From the NCBI GenBank assembly GCA_046155815.1, contig JBJXFY010000213.1, positions 1 to 15,723 on the forward strand: a stretch of DNA of 15,723 bases. The letters are read 5' to 3'. Of this stretch, positions 12,932 through 15,723 are shown piece by piece. The notes beneath the pieces were generated by a model. It was not told the DNA's origin and ran no database searches. It saw only the letters and a list, made by a program, of their open reading frames with translations. How positions within the stretch are numbered: the stretch's first letter is position 1; the number at the start of each line of letters is the position of its first letter. Source of the DNA: JBJXFY01 sp046155815 (GTDB lineage: Bacteria > Verrucomicrobiota > Verrucomicrobiia > Limisphaerales > CAIMTB01). Both the position numbers and the translations under genes were made by a program.

Positions 12932-15723
12932 ATGTCGTTCCGCCCCGCGCGCGCGCTGTTCCTCTGCCTCTGGGCCGCCGGCGTTCCGCCCCTGCGCGCC
13001 GCTGAGCCGGACGTGGTGATCTCCGAATTCATGGCCGTGAACCGCGCCACGCTGCGGGACCGCGACGGCGACTACTCCGATTGGATCGAGCTGCACAACC
13101 GCGGCACCAACGCGGCGAGCCTCGACGGCTGGTTCCTCACCGACGCCGCCGCGAGCCTCCGCCGCTGGCGCCTGCCCGCGTACACGCTCCTGCCGAACGA
13201 GTACCTGCTCGTCTTCGCCTCGGGGAAGAACCGCACCAACCTCGCCGCCCCGCTCCACGCGAACTTCCAGCTCGCGCGCGACGGCGAATACCTCGCCCTC
13301 GTCCGGCCGGACGGCGCGACCGTGGCCTCGGAGTTTGCGCCCGCCTATCCGGAGCAGCGGGACGACGTCTCGTACGGCCGCGAGCGGACCGCGCCGGACG
13401 CCGTGGGCTGGTTCGCGCAGCCCACGCCGGGCGGGCCCAACGCCACCAGCGGCCCGGGCTTTGCGCCCGCGGTGCGCTTCAGCGTGCCGAGCTCGGCCTT
13501 CGTGGATGCTTTCCCGCTCGCGCTCGCGTGCGATGACCCGGCGGCGGAACTCCGCTACACGCTGGACGGCACCGCGCCGGGCGCCGGCAGCCCGCTGTAC
13601 GCCGCCCCGCTGGCGATCACGAACCGCGTGCAGGTCCGCGCGCGGGCCTACGTGCCCGGCCGGCTGCCGGGGCCGGTGCGCACGGAGGCGTACCTCTGGA
13701 TTGCGCCGGCCATGCGCAATGTCACTTCGGACCTGCCCATCCTCGTCGTGGACACCTTTGGCCGCACCGTGCCGGACACCGGCGACCTGCGGGCTCACCT
13801 GTGGGTCTTCGAGCCGCGCGGTGGGCGGACGTCGCTCGCGAACCCGCCCACGCTCGCGGCGCGCATCGCCACGGACCGCCGCGGTTCCAGCACCGGCGGC
13901 CAGCCCAAGCCCAACCTGAACGTCGAGGTCCGCGGCGAAACCGACGACGACCTCGACGTGGAGCTGCTCGGCCTGCCGGCGGAATCCGACTGGGTGCTGC
14001 ACGCGCCGTACAACTTCGACCCGGCGGGCTTCCGCAACCCGCTCGCCTATTCGCTCAGCCGCCAGGTGGGCCGCTATGCGTCGCGGCACCGATTCGCCGA
14101 GGTGTATCTCAACACGGGCGGCAGCGCGCTTTCCCAGTCCCGCTACCAGGGCCTCTACAACGTGCTTGAGCGCATCAAGCGCGGGCCGGACCGCGTGGAC
14201 GTGGACCGCCTCGAGCCGTTTGACAGCGCCGCGCTGGAAGTGACCGGCGGCTACCTCTTCAAGATTGACCGCCTCGGCCCGGGCGAGAACGGCTTCAGCG
14301 CGGGCGGCCAGACCTTCGCCTACGTGGACCCCCGGGAGGAGCTGATCCGCACGCCGCAGCGGCTGCCGCAGCGGACCTACCTCACAAAATACCTGAACGA
14401 TCTGAACACCGCCCTGAACCGGGCCGCGTTTTCCGATCCGGTGGCCGGCTACCCGGCGTTCGTGGACGTGCCCGCGGCGGTGGATCATCACCTGCTGAAC
14501 ACGTTCTTCTACAATGTGGACGCACTGCGCCTGAGCACCTACCTGCACAAGCCGCGCGACGGCCAAGTCACCTGGGGGCCGGTCTGGGACTTTGACCGCG
14601 CGCTCGGCTCGACCGACGGGCGCGACGCCCAGCCGCGCGGCTGGAACGCCACCGGCGGCACGGACTTCTTCTACTACCCATGGTGGGACCGGATGTTCCA
14701 GGACGTGAACTTCTGGCAGCGCTGGATTGACCGCTGGCAGGAGCTGCGCGATGGGCCGCTGGCGGACACGAACCTCTTCGTCCGGATTGACGCCCTGAAC
14801 GCCGAGATCCGCGAGGCATCCGCGCGCGACTTCAGCCGCTGGCAGCAGCCCAAGCGCGGCGGCTCGCAGGCCGGCGAGGTCGCGCACCTCAAGCGCTGGC
14901 TGACCAACCGCGCGGACTTCATTGACACCAACTTCATTCGCCGCCCGCTCCTCGGCCGGCCACCCGGCCGCATCACGCCCGGCGAACTCCTCACCCTCAC
15001 CGCGCCGACCAACGCGACGATCTGGTACACGCTCGACGGCTCCGACCCGCGCGCGCCGGGCGGCGGCTTCACCCCCGCCGCGCGGCGGTACGACGCGCCG
15101 CTCACGCTCGCGACCACCTTCGTCGTCCGCGCCCGCGCGTACAACCCGGCGCACAACCAGCGCACCGGCCATCCCAACCCGCCCGTGCGCAGCCTGTGGT
15201 CCGGGATCACGACGGCGCGCTACACCGCCGACCGCCCCGCCGGCCCCGGCGACCTCGCGGTGACCGAGATCAACTTCCATCCGCCCGACCCGACGCCTTC
15301 CGAACTGGCAAGCCTGCCCGGGATCACCGATGACGACTTTGAATTCCTCGAGCTGAAGAACCTGTCGCCGGAGGCCGTGGACCTGTTTGACCTGCGCTTC
15401 ACGGAGGGCATCGGATTCGGCTTCGCGACAAACCGGCTCAACCGCCTCGCGCCTGGCGCGCACCTGCTGCTGGTGCGCAACCCCGCCGCCTTCACGCTGC
15501 GCCACGGCCTCCACACCACCATCGCCGGCACCTTGACCGGTGGCCTCGCGAACACCGGCGAACAGCTCCGCGCCACGGACGCCGCCGGGCAGACCGTGCT
15601 CGACGTGACGTGGCGCGACGACTGGCACGCCGCGACGGACGGCCGCGGCTTCACGCTCGTCGTGCGCGGGCCGGGCGGCGTCCGGCCGCCGTGGGGCGCG
15701 GCGCCGCACTGGCGGGCGAGCGC
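12932..15723 (+). CDS. Secreted CotH-kinase/lamin-tail-domain protein, partial (C-terminus beyond right edge)
   Basis: At least 930 residues, open to the window end. The signal peptide is MSFRPARALFLCLWAAGVPP plus LRA. A lamin-tail domain (about 28-165; VVISEFMAVN, DWIELHNRG, LDGWFLTD) comes first. A chitobiase C-terminal-like domain (about 180-258; ELRYTLDGTAP, VRARAYVPG) is second. A CotH-kinase domain (about 265-600) follows, with RGSSTGGQPKPN, LLGLPAESDWVLHAPYNFD, RNPLAYSLSRQVGRYA, YQGLYNVLERIKRG and VWDFDRALGS (metal-binding-type DFD near 553). A second chitobiase-like domain (about 680-745; IWYTLDGSDP) and a second lamin-tail domain (about 773-890; VTEINFHPPD, FEFLELKN) complete it. Such proteins are frequent in Verrucomicrobia and are probably surface-located. 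CotH proteins can phosphorylate protein substrates; activity here is inferred. ATG 12914, in frame, is an alternative start. Confidence 0.9.
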   Translation, partial: MSFRPARALFLCLWAAGVPPLRAAEPDVVISEFMAVNRATLRDRDGDYSDWIELHNRGTNAASLDGWFLTDAAASLRRWRLPAYTLLPNEYLLVFASGKNRTNLAAPLHANFQLARDGEYLALVRPDGATVASEFAPAYPEQRDDVSYGRERTAPDAVGWFAQPTPGGPNATSGPGFAPAVRFSVPSSAFVDAFPLALACDDPAAELRYTLDGTAPGAGSPLYAAPLAITNRVQVRARAYVPGRLPGPVRTEAYLWIAPAMRNVTSDLPILVVDTFGRTVPDTGDLRAHLWVFEPRGGRTSLANPPTLAARIATDRRGSSTGGQPKPNLNVEVRGETDDDLDVELLGLPAESDWVLHAPYNFDPAGFRNPLAYSLSRQVGRYASRHRFAEVYLNTGGSALSQSRYQGLYNVLERIKRGPDRVDVDRLEPFDSAALEVTGGYLFKIDRLGPGENGFSAGGQTFAYVDPREELIRTPQRLPQRTYLTKYLNDLNTALNRAAFSDPVAGYPAFVDVPAAVDHHLLNTFFYNVDALRLSTYLHKPRDGQVTWGPVWDFDRALGSTDGRDAQPRGWNATGGTDFFYYPWWDRMFQDVNFWQRWIDRWQELRDGPLADTNLFVRIDALNAEIREASARDFSRWQQPKRGGSQAGEVAHLKRWLTNRADFIDTNFIRRPLLGRPPGRITPGELLTLTAPTNATIWYTLDGSDPRAPGGGFTPAARRYDAPLTLATTFVVRARAYNPAHNQRTGHPNPPVRSLWSGITTARYTADRPAGPGDLAVTEINFHPPDPTPSELASLPGITDDDFEFLELKNLSPEAVDLFDLRFTEGIGFGFATNRLNRLAPGAHLLLVRNPAAFTLRHGLHTTIAGTLTGGLANTGEQLRATDAAGQTVLDVTWRDDWHAATDGRGFTLVVRGPGGVRPPWGAAPHWRAS

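Noticed and set aside
12917..15709. A minus-strand open frame of about 930 codons
   Set aside because: It mirrors the CotH/lamin-tail gene codon for codon; the plus strand carries a signal peptide and recognisable domains, and this frame carries none.

Overview
The window is very GC-rich bacterial DNA (about 70% by eye) carrying 13 protein-coding genes on both strands. The content points to a verrucomicrobium, probably of the Limisphaerales/Pedosphaera type. The clues are a secreted PQQ-type beta-propeller protein whose mature N-terminus reads DWPRWRGPDGNGIS, a large secreted lamin-tail/CotH protein, a YlbF-family protein with a Cys-rich tail, many Sec signal peptides and few clear Shine-Dalgarno sites. 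The taxonomic call is an inference. I saw no rRNA, tRNA, CRISPR array or insertion sequence, and no gene-free stretch exceeds about 215 bases.

Layout. Positions 1-755 (minus) hold the N-terminal part of a TIR-domain membrane protein that runs off the left edge. A REP-type inverted repeat (784-871) fills the gap to hisS (minus, 876-2129), which encodes histidyl-tRNA synthetase. Next, on the minus strand, comes a two-gene unit: a rhomboid protease (3158-4045) followed after 14 bases by a secreted lipocalin-like protein (2343-3143). Diverging from it is a YlbF-family protein (4246-4659, plus). Two adjacent minus-strand genes encode coiled-coil proteins with a C-terminal membrane anchor (4798-5277 and 5294-6013). 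A secreted Pro/Ala-rich protein (6150-6722, plus) diverges from them and is followed by the beta-propeller protein (6823-8040, plus). Convergent to that is xylA (8081-9397, minus), with all metal and catalytic residues in place. Then come a zinc-ribbon (zf-TFIIB) protein with a probable frameshift (about 9519-10047, minus) and a secreted clan GH-A glycoside hydrolase (10120-11967, minus). Diverging from it are a secreted LolA-like protein starting at GTG (12062-12889, plus) and a CotH-kinase/lamin-tail surface protein (12932 to the right edge, plus).

The genes do not form one pathway. The window reads as ordinary chromosome, with housekeeping genes (hisS, xylA) among envelope and secreted proteins. 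The observations most worth a second look are: (1) a PA14 domain in the glycoside hydrolase that appears circularly permuted; (2) the TIR-plus-transmembrane protein with an apparently intact catalytic Glu, possibly an NAD-consuming defence effector; (3) a REPIN-like element with the 5' GTAG signature of RAYT-mobilised REPs; and (4) a dinucleotide-repeat frameshift in the zinc-ribbon gene. I did not find a clear multi-gene novel system.
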